Source of the DNA: Parvibaculum sp.
GTDB lineage: Bacteria > Pseudomonadota > Alphaproteobacteria > Parvibaculales > Parvibaculaceae
Assembly (NCBI GenBank): GCA_031291615.1
Contig: JARLIS010000031.1
Span: forward strand, 1-64,000
DNA: 64,000 nucleotides
Direction: 5' to 3'
Positions 1 through 7,999 of this stretch are shown here, in pieces. The position numbers were made by a program, and so were the translations under genes. Numbering within the stretch: the stretch's first letter is position 1; the number at the start of each line of letters is the position of its first letter. A model generated the notes under the pieces. It saw only the letters and a list, made by a program, of their open reading frames with translations, had not been told where the DNA came from and made no database searches.

Positions 1-669
1 GCGTTCGGCACCCTCCACCAGCGCGATCATGCGATCGAGGAAGGTCGAGCCCTGGGCCGCGGTGATGCGCACCTTGATCTGGTCGGAGAGGACGCGCGTG
101 CCGCCGGTGACGGCCGAGCGGTCGCCGCCGCTTTCGCGGATGACGGGGGCGGATTCGCCGGTGATCGCGGATTCATCGACCGATGCGACGCCTTCGATTA
201 CTTCGCCGTCGCTCGGGATGAGATCGTTGACCTCGACCAGAACCACGTCGCCGACTTTCAGATTGGCCGCCGGAACGACTTCATACTGGCCGCCGTTTTT
301 CGGCAGGCGCTTGGCCATGGCTTCCGAGCGCGTGCGGCGCAGCGCGTCGGCCTGCGCCTTGCCGCGGCCTTCGGCCAAGGCTTCGGCGAAGTTCGCGAAG
401 AGGACGGTGAACCAGAGCCAGCCGACGATCTGGCCGGTAAAGCCGAGATGGCCTGCGCCGGTCGCTATGTCGCGGACGAGAATCACGGTCGTCAGCGTGG
501 CGACGATCTCGACCACGAACATGACAGGGCTTTTGACGAGCGTGCGTGGATTGAGTTTCACGAAGGAGTCCACGATCGCCTGGCGAAGAAGGCCGCCCCT
601 GAAAAGCGAGGAGGTCTTGATACGGTGCGGCGAAGGGCCGTCGGACGTCGATGCGGAAGCGAATGTCAT
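1..669 (-). CDS. kdpB: Potassium-transporting P-type ATPase subunit B, N-terminal part (cut by window edge)
   Basis: Catalytic subunit of the KdpFABC high-affinity K+ pump in the inner membrane, which hydrolyses ATP through a phospho-aspartate intermediate. The 223 codons present start [14 protein letters not shown] and cover the first membrane segments ([20 protein letters not shown]) and the actuator domain with the conserved P-type ATPase TGES loop ([13 protein letters not shown]). The DKTGT phosphorylation motif lies beyond the left edge. The start ATG is preceded by TGAGGA, which is also the kdpA stop codon, so the two genes are probably translationally coupled. kdpC, and kdpDE if present, should lie outside the window. 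Family assignment is very secure. Confidence 0.97.
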   Translation of the reverse strand, partial: MTFASASTSDGPSPHRIKTSSLFRGGLLRQAIVDSFVKLNPRTLVKSPVMFVVEIVATLTTVILVRDIATGAGHLGFTGQIVGWLWFTVLFANFAEALAEGRGKAQADALRRTRSEAMAKRLPKNGGQYEVVPAANLKVGDVVLVEVNDLIPSDGEVIEGVASVDESAITGESAPVIRESGGDRSAVTGGTRVLSDQIKVRITAAQGSTFLDRMIALVEGAER

Positions 670-678
670 GATGGTTCC

Positions 679-2406
679 TCAGTAGAGCGTGCCGTGGATC
701 ATCGAGAAATGTTCGACGATCGGGCCGAGCGAGAGGGCCGGGAAATAGGTGAGGCCGCCGACAATGACGATGACGGCGATCAGGATGGCGACGAAGAGCC
801 CGCCATCGGTCGGAAAGGTTCCGGCGGAGGTTGCGGTGATCTTCTTGCGGGCGAGCGAGCCGGCGATGGCAAGCATCGGCACGATCATTCCAAAACGGCC
901 GAGGATCATCGCGAGCCCCAGCGTGATGTTGTAGAAGGGCGTGTTGCCGGAAAGGCCGCCGAAAGCGCTGCCGTTATTGGCGGTCGTGGAAGAAAAGGCA
1001 TAGAGAATCTCGCTGAAACCGTGAGGTCCCGGATTCGCGATGCCGGCGAGGCCCGCGGGAAGGGCGGTTGCAAGCGCGGTGAAGCCGAGCGTCGAGAAGG
1101 GGAGGATGATGATGGCGAGCGCCGTCATCTTGACGTCGTAGCCGTCGAGCTTCTTGCCGACATATTCAGGCGTGCGTCCGACCATCAGTCCGGCGATGAA
1201 GACGGTGACGATGGCGAAGAGCAGCATGCCGTAAAGGCCGGAGCCGACGCCGCCGAAAATGATCTCGCCGAGCTCCATGTTGACGAGCGGCACGAGACCC
1301 GCAAGCGGCGTGAAGCTGTCATGCCAGGAGTTGATCGCGCCGCAGGAGGCATCTGTCGTGACGGTGGCGAAGAGGGCGGAATTGGCGATGCCGAAGCGGA
1401 CATCCTTGCCTTCCATATTGCCGCCGGCTTGCAGCGTACTTGCCGATTGATCGATGCCGAGCGCGGCGATGTTCGGGTTTCCCGCCGCCTCGAAGTGGTA
1501 GGCCACAAGGGCGCCGACGAGAAAGAGGATGCCCATGGCGCCGAAGAGCGCCCAGCCCTGCATCTCATTCTTCACCATGCGGCCGAAGACGTTGGTGAGC
1601 GCCGCGCCGATCAGGAAGATCAGCACGATCTGGACGAAGTTGGTCAGCGCATTCGGGTTCTCGAAGGGATGGGCCGAATTGGCGTTGAAGAAACCGCCGC
1701 CATTCGTGCCCATCATCTTGATGACTTCCTGGGAGGCGACAGGCCCGACGGCAATCGACTGATGCGCGCCTTCGACCGTCACCGCATCGACATTGGCTCC
1801 GAGTGTCTGGGGCATGCCCTGCCAGACGAAGAAGAGGCCGACGACGATGGAGATGGGGAGCAGCACATAAAGCGTGGTGCGGGTGAGATCGACCCAGAAA
1901 TTGCCGATGCCGTTCGACGACGCGCGGGCGAAGCCGCGAATGAAGGCGACGGCGAGCGCGATGCCGGTCGCTGCCGAAACGAAATTGTGAACGGTGAGCC
2001 CCGCCATTTGCGTGAAGTAGCTCAACGTCGTTTCGCCGCCATAGTTCTGCCAGTTGGTATTGGTGACGAAGGAGATGGCGGTGTTGAAGGCGAGCATCGG
2101 CTCCATGGCGCCGAAGCCCTGCGGATTGAACGGCAGAAAGGCCTGAAGGCGCAGCAGGGCGTAGAGGAGAACGAAACCCGCGACGCTGAAGAGGAGCATC
2201 GAGCCGCCATAGCGAAGCCAGCTCTGGTCGCTCTTCTCGTCGACGCCGGCGAGGCGATAGAAAATCACTTCGATGGGGTGGAAGAGCGGTGTCAGGAAGA
2301 CTTTTTCGCCCTGAAACACGCGCGTCATGTAGCCCCCGAGAGGCCGCGTGACGAGAATGATGACGGCGCTGAAAAGCGCGATCTGGAATAAGCCGTTGGC
2401 TGTCAT
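679..2406 (-). CDS. kdpA: Potassium-transporting ATPase potassium-binding subunit KdpA
   Basis: Channel-like K+-selecting subunit of the KdpFABC pump. At 575 residues it is close to the usual family length of about 560. It is hydrophobic throughout and has the fourfold selectivity-filter-like repeats, including [19 protein letters not shown] and [11 protein letters not shown] in the order expected for KdpA. The start [12 protein letters not shown] matches the family N-terminus and is preceded by TGAGG eight bases upstream, formed by the kdpF stop codon. Gene order kdpF-kdpA-kdpB is standard. Expression is normally induced by K+ limitation through KdpDE, which are not visible here. Confidence 0.98.
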   Translation of the reverse strand: MTANGLFQIALFSAVIILVTRPLGGYMTRVFQGEKVFLTPLFHPIEVIFYRLAGVDEKSDQSWLRYGGSMLLFSVAGFVLLYALLRLQAFLPFNPQGFGAMEPMLAFNTAISFVTNTNWQNYGGETTLSYFTQMAGLTVHNFVSAATGIALAVAFIRGFARASSNGIGNFWVDLTRTTLYVLLPISIVVGLFFVWQGMPQTLGANVDAVTVEGAHQSIAVGPVASQEVIKMMGTNGGGFFNANSAHPFENPNALTNFVQIVLIFLIGAALTNVFGRMVKNEMQGWALFGAMGILFLVGALVAYHFEAAGNPNIAALGIDQSASTLQAGGNMEGKDVRFGIANSALFATVTTDASCGAINSWHDSFTPLAGLVPLVNMELGEIIFGGVGSGLYGMLLFAIVTVFIAGLMVGRTPEYVGKKLDGYDVKMTALAIIILPFSTLGFTALATALPAGLAGIANPGPHGFSEILYAFSSTTANNGSAFGGLSGNTPFYNITLGLAMILGRFGMIVPMLAIAGSLARKKITATSAGTFPTDGGLFVAILIAVIVIVGGLTYFPALSLGPIVEHFSMIHGTLY

Positions 2407-2416
2407 GGCGCGTGCC

Positions 2417-2506
2417 TCAGAATTTTTCGGGTCGGGCGAGGACCACGAGCAGGTAGCCCAGGATGAAGAGGGCGGTTGCGCCGCCCAGAATGAGATCGAA
2501 ATTCAT
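2417..2506 (-). CDS. kdpF: KdpF small stabilising subunit
   Basis: A 29-residue single-span membrane peptide, [20 protein letters not shown] followed by VVLARPEKF. It matches the KdpF pattern of one hydrophobic helix ending in a basic RPE-F tail. In characterised pumps KdpF sits next to KdpA and stabilises the complex. It lies directly upstream of kdpA, and its TGA stop overlaps the ribosome-binding site of kdpA (TGAGG). Its own start has TGAGGA four bases upstream, contributed by the stop codon of the preceding 27-codon gene. Automated gene callers often miss it because of its size. Confidence 0.9.
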   Translation of the reverse strand: MNFDLILGGATALFILGYLLVVLARPEKF

Positions 2507-2513
2507 GATGTCC

Positions 2514-2597
2514 TCACAGCCGTTCGCAGAGGTGCAGATAGGCAAGGAGCGCCGCGAATGAGGCGAATGCGATGGCGAGCATGGTGATGTCGAGCAT
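2514..2597 (-). CDS. 27-residue membrane peptide at the head of the kdp operon
   Basis: Encodes MLDITMLAIAFASFAALLAY followed by LHLCERL, a single hydrophobic helix with a short polar C-terminus containing CERL. An AAGG motif lies seven bases before the ATG, and the TGA stop is part of TGAGGA, which serves as the ribosome-binding site of kdpF. I recall similar tiny ORFs with a C-(D/E)-R-L ending before kdpF in other alphaproteobacteria, but I cannot check that here. A role as an extra Kdp accessory or regulatory peptide is inference from position only. The alternative is a leader whose translation simply couples ribosomes into kdpF. Confidence 0.65.
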   Translation of the reverse strand: MLDITMLAIAFASFAALLAYLHLCERL

Positions 2598-2619
2598 GGT
2601 CTGCCTTGTGGGTTGCAGC

Positions 2620-2637
2620 GGCCGAACCGGCTCGGCC
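2620..2637. repeat. Short inverted repeat upstream of the kdp operon
   Basis: GGCCGA and TCGGCC arms separated by six bases, 23 bases upstream of the first kdp start codon in the divergent region shared with lldD. It could be a 5' leader hairpin or a protein-binding site. GC-rich palindromes are common by chance in this genome. The rest of 2598-2823 shows no gene. Confidence 0.3.
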
Positions 2638-2823
2638 GGGCCTTCCTGGGCGGGGCAGAGGATCATCATCCGGCCATAAAAATTCGAGACGGGCTTTGAT
2701 CGGCCTCAATAAAAACGGCATAAAACCGGCCGAGGAGTTCGGACGGCGCCAGCCGGGCGGTATCGCGCAAGGCGGAACACTGCCTATAATTCGATCAAGA
2801 AACGAGGTTTCAGGGGGGCAGGC

Positions 2824-3975
2824 ATGACACGACCGGCATCGGTGGCGGACTGGAGGGCGCGGGCGCAGAAGCGGCTGCCGCGCATGATGTTCGACTATAT
2901 CGACGGCGGCTCCTATGCGGAGACGACGCTCAGGCGCAACGTTTCGGCAATGGAAGCGGTGTCGCTTCGCCAGCGCGTGCTGCGCGACGTCTCCAAACTT
3001 CAGCTCTCCACGGAGCTATTCGGCCAGAAGCTCGCCATGCCCATCATTCTTTCGCCCATAGGCATGGCCGGGCTCTATGCGCGGCGCGGTGAAGTGCAGG
3101 CGGCGAGAGCGGCGGAGAAGGCGGGGCTTCCCTTCTGCCTTTCCACGGTCAGCATCTGCGCCATCGAGGAATTGCAGGCGAATGTCCGGACACCGATCTG
3201 GTTCCAGCTCTATATGATCCGCGACAGGGTTTTCATGGCGGATATTCTGGCGCAGGCAAGGGCCGCGAAGGCGCCGGTTCTCGTCTTCACCGTCGATCTG
3301 CCGGTGCCGGGCGCACGCTACCGCGACGTGCGGTCGGGCCTTTCCGGGCAGCGCTCCCTTGCCGACATGCTGCGGATCGGTTTCGACACGGCCTGCCATC
3401 CGCATTGGGTTTGGAATGTCGGCCTGCGCGGTCGGCCTCATACATTCGGCAATATCGCCAAGGCCATGCCGAATGCGCGGGGCACCAGCGATTTCGCGGC
3501 CTGGATCGGCAAGAATTTCGATCCGAGCGTGAGCTGGAACGATTTCGCCTGGGTGCGCGAGCATTGGGACGGCCCCATCGTCATCAAGGGCATTCTCGAT
3601 GCGGAGGATGCGCGGCGCGCGGTCGAGGTAGGCGCCGACGGCATCGTCGTTTCCAATCATGGCGGACGGCAGCTCGACGGTGTGCCCGCGACGGTCGATG
3701 CCTTGCCGCCCATCATGGATGCGGTCGGCGACAAGCTCGACGTGCTGCTGGATAGCGGCGTGCGTTCGGGCCTCGACGTTCTGAAGGGGCTGGCGCTCGG
3801 CGCCAAGGCGGTGCTGATCGGCCGCGCCTGGGCCTATGCGCTGGGCGGCGGCGGCGAGGCTGGCGTCAGCGCCATGCTGGCGACGATGCGGGCCGAGCTC
3901 GAGGTCGCCATGACGCTGACGGGCTGCACGGATGTGCGGAATGCGGGTGCAGATCTTCTCGTGGCGAAGCGTTGA
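2824..3975 (+). CDS. lldD: FMN-dependent L-lactate dehydrogenase (LldD-type alpha-hydroxy-acid dehydrogenase)
   Basis: Oxidises L-lactate to pyruvate and passes electrons to the respiratory chain from the inner face of the membrane. The 383 residues follow LldD from end to end: N-terminal FDYIDGGSYAETTLRRN, PIGMAGLYARRGE, the STVSICAIEEL segment, VFTVDLPVPGARYRD, VIKGILDAEDARRAVE, and the SNHGGRQLDG motif with the catalytic histidine. LLDSGVRSGLDV and GRAWAYALGG form the FMN phosphate site. A GGGGGG stretch precedes the ATG at normal spacing. It is transcribed divergently from kdp and stands alone; no lactate permease adjoins it, although the MctP-like symporter 5 kb away could supply substrate. 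Confidence 0.95.
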   Translation: MTRPASVADWRARAQKRLPRMMFDYIDGGSYAETTLRRNVSAMEAVSLRQRVLRDVSKLQLSTELFGQKLAMPIILSPIGMAGLYARRGEVQAARAAEKAGLPFCLSTVSICAIEELQANVRTPIWFQLYMIRDRVFMADILAQARAAKAPVLVFTVDLPVPGARYRDVRSGLSGQRSLADMLRIGFDTACHPHWVWNVGLRGRPHTFGNIAKAMPNARGTSDFAAWIGKNFDPSVSWNDFAWVREHWDGPIVIKGILDAEDARRAVEVGADGIVVSNHGGRQLDGVPATVDALPPIMDAVGDKLDVLLDSGVRSGLDVLKGLALGAKAVLIGRAWAYALGGGGEAGVSAMLATMRAELEVAMTLTGCTDVRNAGADLLVAKR

Positions 3976-3989
3976 AGCTTCGCCACGAG
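3958..3989. terminator. Hairpin spanning the lldD stop codon, probable bidirectional terminator
   Basis: A perfect 13-base inverted repeat (CTCGTGGCGAAGC / GCTTCGCCACGAG) with a six-base loop GTTGAA. The loop contains the lldD TGA stop, and the left arm encodes the last residues of LldD. The convergent lipoprotein gene ends seven bases beyond, so the element is placed to stop transcripts from both sides. The following run is only moderately U-rich. Confidence 0.7.
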
Positions 3990-3995
3990 AGTTCG

Positions 3996-4664
3996 TTATT
4001 GTGACGCCGTTTGACGGGGAAGCTTCCTGGTCAGGTCGGCGGTCAGGTCTCCCAACCCCTTGCCGGCGATTTTTTGCCAGTCGCTTTCTACAACGACTTG
4101 CATGTGATCCTCGGTCCGGGCGTTGGCTGTGATACCTGTCTCCAGGCCGGCGATCGGTGCTTTCACCTCGACTTCGGCGATGCAGGTGAGGGTTACCGAC
4201 CAAAAGCCGGGTCGAAACCAGGACCAATATTGTTTGATTTTTACATCGACGGCAGCCGCCTGTGCGTAACCTGGATCGTTCGGCGTCAGGACGCGATAGC
4301 CCGCTTCCCGAAAGGCCGCTGCGGTAGCATCGCCCATGATAGAGGCGACGGATTGTCCTTCGGGTAGCAAGACATCGCCCAAGGCCTGACCGTAGCCGTT
4401 TCTTTTTCTTGCAATGGCGCGCGAGGTCGTCGCAGAGTTTTTGATGTCGCCGTCCGACAGCGACGGGATGAAGGGTTCTTTGGGTTTTGACTCGAACTCT
4501 CGAGCGTCCTCGACTTTAGCGATTTTGACCGCGACACCGCTGGTCGAGGTGGCTGCTGAATAAGCCGCCGGTGCGTTGACCGAAACGACGCTGCGCGAAG
4601 TCGCGCAACCGCCGAGCAGCATAATCGCCGCGGCGGTGAGTAGAATTCTGACGTGATTTGACAT
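3996..4664 (-). CDS. Predicted outer-membrane lipoprotein, YajG-like
   Basis: A 222-residue protein with a lipoprotein signal: basic start MSNHVRILL, a hydrophobic stretch, then the lipobox LLGGC near residue 20. The mature part begins with Ser/Thr/Ala-rich linker sequence. It continues with alternating strands and helices (VAVKIAKVEDAREFESKP, TAAFREAGYRVLTPND, VDVKIKQYWSW) that resemble the YajG/Lipoprotein_16 fold, where a small alpha/beta domain sits under the outer membrane. It is convergent with lldD across a shared hairpin. Function is unknown and the family assignment is from recall of pattern only. Confidence 0.6.
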   Translation of the reverse strand: MSNHVRILLTAAAIMLLGGCATSRSVVSVNAPAAYSAATSTSGVAVKIAKVEDAREFESKPKEPFIPSLSDGDIKNSATTSRAIARKRNGYGQALGDVLLPEGQSVASIMGDATAAAFREAGYRVLTPNDPGYAQAAAVDVKIKQYWSWFRPGFWSVTLTCIAEVEVKAPIAGLETGITANARTEDHMQVVVESDWQKIAGKGLGDLTADLTRKLPRQTASQ

Positions 4665-4825
4665 ATGGAATGGCCCCCCCGAGCCCCAGAATTTTCAACC
4701 GAGTGAAGTTTGATCAATTCGACGCGAATTGCCAAGAGGCGCGCGAGATACTTGTAATATGCAGGGGTCGGAATAATTACGGATTACAGGCTGGATGATC
4801 TTGGATTAAAATGGAGGTATGCGGA

Positions 4826-5107
4826 ATGGCCGACGACGTGCACGACAATCCGGAAAAGAAGCGTTTTGAGCTCACCGTCGAAGGCATCACGGCCTATGCG
4901 GAATATGTGCGCAAGCCGGGCGTGATCACCTTCACGCATACGATCGTGCCCGAGGCGCTGGGCGGTAAGGGTGTCGGCTCGCGGCTGGCCAAGGGCGCGC
5001 TCGATGCGGTGCGGGCCGAGGGGCTGAAGGTTGTGCCGCAATGCCCCTTCATCGCCGCCTACATCAAGAAGCACCCGGAATATCAGCCGCTCGTCGTCGC
5101 GGACTAA
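4826..5107 (+). CDS. Small GNAT-fold N-acetyltransferase (YjdJ/Acetyltransf_CG type)
   Basis: A 93-residue single-domain acetyltransferase of the short GNAT subgroup, which keeps only the acetyl-CoA-binding core. Visible features are a beta hairpin (KRFELTVEGITAYAEYV), the strand FTHTIVPEALGGKGVGSRL carrying the pyrophosphate-binding G-G-K-G-V-G-S loop, and the C-terminal VVPQCPFIAAYIKKHPEY segment typical of this group. I chose ATG 4826 over the in-frame ATG 4811 because GGAGG at 4813-4817 stands eight bases before 4826 and would lie inside the longer version. The substrate is unknown. Confidence 0.85.
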   Translation: MADDVHDNPEKKRFELTVEGITAYAEYVRKPGVITFTHTIVPEALGGKGVGSRLAKGALDAVRAEGLKVVPQCPFIAAYIKKHPEYQPLVVAD

Positions 5108-5118
5108 TCCGTTCCGGC

Positions 5119-5679
5119 TCAGATTTTCCGGCGCGGCTCGCCGGGCGGCGTGTTCATCGCGGCATGGACGCGGGCGAGATAGCCGCCCATGCGGGCAAAG
5201 CCGTCTTCCGTCAGTTCGACGAAGACGCGCCTTCCGTCATTCTCGTCCTTCACGCGTGTTGCGAGGCCGGAAGTCACCAGATCGCCGATGCGGCGGAGCG
5301 CCGTCGTCGCCGGCACGCCCGCCGCGATGCAGAGGCTTGAAACCGAGACGCGCTTGCCGGCGAGACGGGCATGGGTCAGGTCGAGCAACATGTCCCAGGC
5401 CGGATCGGCGAAAAGGCCGCCGGGGAAGAAATTCGTGCGGGCCGAATAGGTATCGAGCAGCAGTTTCGCCCAATGGCGGATCAGCGCGGCGTCTTCGGCG
5501 GCCGGGCTGGTCCCGCCGGGGGCATTCTGCGCCGGCGAAGGCTGAACGGCGGGTCGCGGCCCCCCGTTGCGTGCCCCCCAGGCGGGGGGGCGGTCGCCGG
5601 CGTTGCTTGTGTGGGCCATGTCCGGCTTTGCGGCCGGGGCGGAGGCGGCTCTGTCGAGCATTTCGAATCGTTGGGTCAT
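5119..5679 (-). CDS. MarR-like winged-helix transcriptional regulator
   Basis: About 186 residues. The N-terminal 70 are Pro/Ala-rich and probably disordered. The C-terminal half carries a winged helix: HTH core VSVSSLCIAAGVPATTALRR, recognition region IGDLVTSGLATRVKDE, wing NDGRRVFVELTEDG. This layout fits MarR-type or two-domain HTH regulators. I chose the ATG at 5679 (MTQRFEMLDR); no convincing ribosome-binding site precedes it, and an ATG at 5697 is possible. It lies downstream of the SDR gene on the same strand behind a terminator-like hairpin, so it is likely expressed separately. The target is unknown. Confidence 0.7.
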   Translation of the reverse strand: MTQRFEMLDRAASAPAAKPDMAHTSNAGDRPPAWGARNGGPRPAVQPSPAQNAPGGTSPAAEDAALIRHWAKLLLDTYSARTNFFPGGLFADPAWDMLLDLTHARLAGKRVSVSSLCIAAGVPATTALRRIGDLVTSGLATRVKDENDGRRVFVELTEDGFARMGGYLARVHAAMNTPPGEPRRKI

Positions 5680-5741
5680 ACAACCATAGTGACACATGAA
5701 AATATTAACACAACTATAACGGGATATTCGGCAACGAGAAT

Positions 5742-5768
5742 GCCCGGCCTGCGTGTAGCGGGCCGGGC
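5742..5768 (-). terminator. Strong hairpin after the SDR gene
   Basis: GCCCGGCCTGC and GCGGGCCGGGC pair over 11 bases (one T-G wobble) around a five-base loop. It lies between the SDR stop at 5806 and the regulator start at 5679. Read on the minus strand it is followed by ATTCTCGTT, a weak U-tail, which fits a terminator for the SDR transcript. Confidence 0.6.
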
Positions 5769-5805
5769 GAATTCGGCGGCAATCCGCCACTCGCTGTCAG
5801 GTCCG

Positions 5806-6603
5806 TCAGATCGCCGTGAAAGTATTGTCCACGAAGATGTGGCTGCCATTCACGAAGCTCGATTCGTCGCTGGCCAGAAAAAGCGCGGCCTGGGCGACCT
5901 CGATGGGCTCGCACATGCGGCCCTGCATCGCCTTCATCGCCGCTTCGGAGGCGTCGATGCCCTGGGCGGAGAGTTCCGTCACTTCGCGCATGCCGTGTGC
6001 AGTGCGGATGAAGCCGGGACAGACGGCGTTCACACGGATGCCCTGGTCGCGATATTCGACGGCGAGCGCGCGGGAGAGCTGGTGAACGGCGCCCTTGGTG
6101 GTGCAATAGAGGACCTCGAGCGGCGTCGCGGTGACCGCCGAGATCGAGGAGGTGTTGATGATCGAGCCCTTGCCCGCCTTCAGCATCGACGGCAGCACGG
6201 CCTTGCACATCAGGAACATGCTTTTGACGTTGACGGCCATCAGCCAGTCCCATTCATCCTCGGTCGTTTCGAGGAAGGGTTTCACGATGATGGTGCCGGC
6301 GTGGTTGAAGAGCACGTCGATGGTGCCATAGGCGGCAAGTGCGCGGGCGACGGCGGCGTCGACCGCCTTCTTGTCGGAGACATCCGCCTCGACGCCGAGC
6401 GCCGTGCCGCCCGACTTGTTGATGCTGTCCGCGACATCGCGGGCGGCGGCGCCTTGCCGATCGACAATGACGACCTTTGCGCCCTCCTCGGCGAAGAGCC
6501 GCGAGGCCGCTTCGCCGCAGCCGCCGGCCCCGCCGGAAATCAACGCCACCTTGCCGGCCAGTCGCGCCTTGACGCCGGACGCGGGTGCTTCATTTTGCGC
6601 CAT
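5806..6603 (-). CDS. Short-chain dehydrogenase/reductase (SDR family oxidoreductase)
   Basis: A 265-residue classical SDR. The Rossmann glycine motif is GGAGGCGEAASRLF with the preceding strand VALISG. An acidic residue ends beta-2 (VVIVDRQ), which suggests NAD preference. The NHAG motif appears as FNHAGT. The catalytic set is Ser in IINTSSISAV and Tyr/Lys in LYCTTK, and the PGFIRTAHG loop follows. ATG 6603 is preceded by an AAGGGGGGA run at good spacing. It is divergent from mtnB with an inverted repeat between them. The substrate cannot be deduced; secondary alcohol or 3-ketoacyl compounds are typical. Confidence 0.88.
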   Translation of the reverse strand: MAQNEAPASGVKARLAGKVALISGGAGGCGEAASRLFAEEGAKVVIVDRQGAAARDVADSINKSGGTALGVEADVSDKKAVDAAVARALAAYGTIDVLFNHAGTIIVKPFLETTEDEWDWLMAVNVKSMFLMCKAVLPSMLKAGKGSIINTSSISAVTATPLEVLYCTTKGAVHQLSRALAVEYRDQGIRVNAVCPGFIRTAHGMREVTELSAQGIDASEAAMKAMQGRMCEPIEVAQAALFLASDESSFVNGSHIFVDNTFTAI

Positions 6604-6678
6604 CAATCAGTCCCCCCTTGAAAATCGATTTTCCATTTGAGGGGGGCGGCGGGATGCGAGTCAAATGTGCTGTCGTCG

Positions 6679-6699
6679 TAGCATAGAGAAAATATGCTA
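6679..6699. promoter_or_regulatory. Inverted repeat TAGCATA-N7-TATGCTA between the SDR gene and mtnB
   Basis: Seven-base perfect arms with a seven-base spacer, set in a locally AT-rich patch (TATGCTATATAAAA) of the divergent intergenic region 6604-6826. The size and symmetry fit an operator for a dimeric repressor or activator, possibly the winged-helix protein encoded just beyond the SDR gene. A short RNA hairpin (GCGGTT/AGCCGC at about 6795-6810) also lies close to the mtnB start. Confidence 0.5.
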
Positions 6700-6826
6700 T
6701 ATAAAACGGGCATTTTTTACTGCGGTCTCGTATCGGGATGAAGCTGGCCGCCTTCAATTCACGCTCGCTCACACGGGCCTGTTCTGCATATAACGCGGTT
6801 CCGGAGCCGCAGGAATCGAGACGCCG

Positions 6827-7453
6827 ATGACGCAACCACTTCCAAAGCCGCTTGCTTTCGCCGACGCCGCAGCAGGCGTCATTGCGATGGCGCATTTCGC
6901 GGGAGAGCGCCATTGGGTGCCCGCGACGAGCGGCAATTTCTCGGTGCGCGTCGATCAGCGTTTCGCCGCGCTGACGGCGACGGGTGCGGACAAGGCGCGG
7001 CTGACGGCAGCCGACGTTATCGAGGCGGAAATCGCCGGGCCGAAACACCCGCGCGCCTCGGCCGAGGCGCCGCTCCACCACGCGCGCTACGCGGCGGACG
7101 CCTCCGTCGGCGCCGTCGCCCATATCCACACCGTCGCCTCGACCGTGCTGTCGCGTCGGCACGAGGCGCAAGGTGTTCTGCGCATTGCGGGCTGGGAGCT
7201 TTTGAAGGCGTTTCCGGGCGTCACCACGCATGAGACGGCCATCGAAGTCCCCATCGTTCCGAACGATCAGGACACCGAGCGGCTGGCCGCGCTGGTCGAG
7301 GAAAGGCTGAAAAATTCCGCGCCGGTTCACGGTTATCTTATCGCCGGTCATGGCCTATATGTGTGGGGCGCGGGCGCGAAGGACGCGATCCGCCACATGG
7401 ATGCTTTCGATTTTCTTTTGACCGCAGAGCTTCACGAGGAGCAGGCGCGATGA
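6827..7453 (+). CDS. mtnB: Methylthioribulose-1-phosphate dehydratase
   Basis: Methionine-salvage enzyme that dehydrates methylthioribulose 1-phosphate to the 2,3-diketo intermediate. It is a zinc aldolase-II-fold protein of 208 residues, the normal MtnB length. Diagnostic segments are the substrate loop WVPATSGNFSVRVD near residue 27, the zinc ligands in AHIHT, and a third histidine in GHGLYVWG near the C-terminus. Its TGA stop overlaps the mtnD ATG (ATGA), and mtnC follows, giving a compact mtnBDC unit. mtnA and mtnK are not in this window. Confidence 0.95.
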   Translation: MTQPLPKPLAFADAAAGVIAMAHFAGERHWVPATSGNFSVRVDQRFAALTATGADKARLTAADVIEAEIAGPKHPRASAEAPLHHARYAADASVGAVAHIHTVASTVLSRRHEAQGVLRIAGWELLKAFPGVTTHETAIEVPIVPNDQDTERLAALVEERLKNSAPVHGYLIAGHGLYVWGAGAKDAIRHMDAFDFLLTAELHEEQAR

Positions 7454-7995
7454 CGCAGCTGACCGTTTATCCCGATACCGATCCGAAGGCGGTGCTGCTC
7501 GATACGCGCAATGCGGGCGAGATCGCAAACGCGCTTGCCGGGATAGGCGTCGTCTTCGAGCGCTGGGAGGCTTCGGCGGTGCTGCCCGACGATGCCGGGC
7601 AGGATGAGGTGCTTGCCGCCTATGACGCTCAGGTGAAGAGGCTGATGCGCGAGGGCGGCTACAAGACGGTCGATGTCGTGCGCGTGAAGCCCGACAATCC
7701 CGACCGCGTCGCCATGCGGCAGAAATTCTTCGCCGAGCACACGCATGACGAAGACGAGGTGCGTTTCTTCGTCGAGGGCGCGGGCGCCTTCTATCTGCGC
7801 AAGGGCGGCCGCGTCTTCCGCGTCGTCTGCGAGCGCAACGATCTTCTGAGCGTTCCCGCCGGCATTACGCATTGGTTCGATACCGGCGCCGCGCCGCATT
7901 TCTGCGCGATCCGCATCTTCACCTCGAAGGATGGCTGGGTCGGCCATTTCACCGGCGACGGCATTGCGACGCGCTTTCCGGCCTTCGGCGACTGA
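7450..7995 (+). CDS. mtnD: Acireductone dioxygenase
   Basis: Cupin metalloenzyme that oxidises acireductone, giving the 2-keto acid precursor of methionine with Fe(II) (Ni(II) gives an off-pathway product). The 181 residues start MTQLTVYPDT at the ATG overlapping the mtnB stop. Metal ligands are visible as the two histidines and the glutamate of EHTHDEDEVRFFVEG and the later histidine of AGITHWFD. The region before the cupin (YDAQVKRLMREGGYKTVDVV) matches the ARD family. Confidence 0.96.
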   Translation: MTQLTVYPDTDPKAVLLDTRNAGEIANALAGIGVVFERWEASAVLPDDAGQDEVLAAYDAQVKRLMREGGYKTVDVVRVKPDNPDRVAMRQKFFAEHTHDEDEVRFFVEGAGAFYLRKGGRVFRVVCERNDLLSVPAGITHWFDTGAAPHFCAIRIFTSKDGWVGHFTGDGIATRFPAFGD

Positions 7996-7999
7996 GCCG

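Noticed and set aside
448..2391. Long open frame of about 647 codons on the plus strand across kdpA
   Set aside because: It is antisense to kdpA and rich in Asp, Glu, Arg and Gly in the way shadow frames of GC-rich genes are. kdpA on the other strand is unmistakable.
6604..6826. SAM riboswitch upstream of mtnB
   Set aside because: I looked for the SAM-II pseudoknot pattern common in alphaproteobacteria and did not find its conserved bases; only a short hairpin is present.
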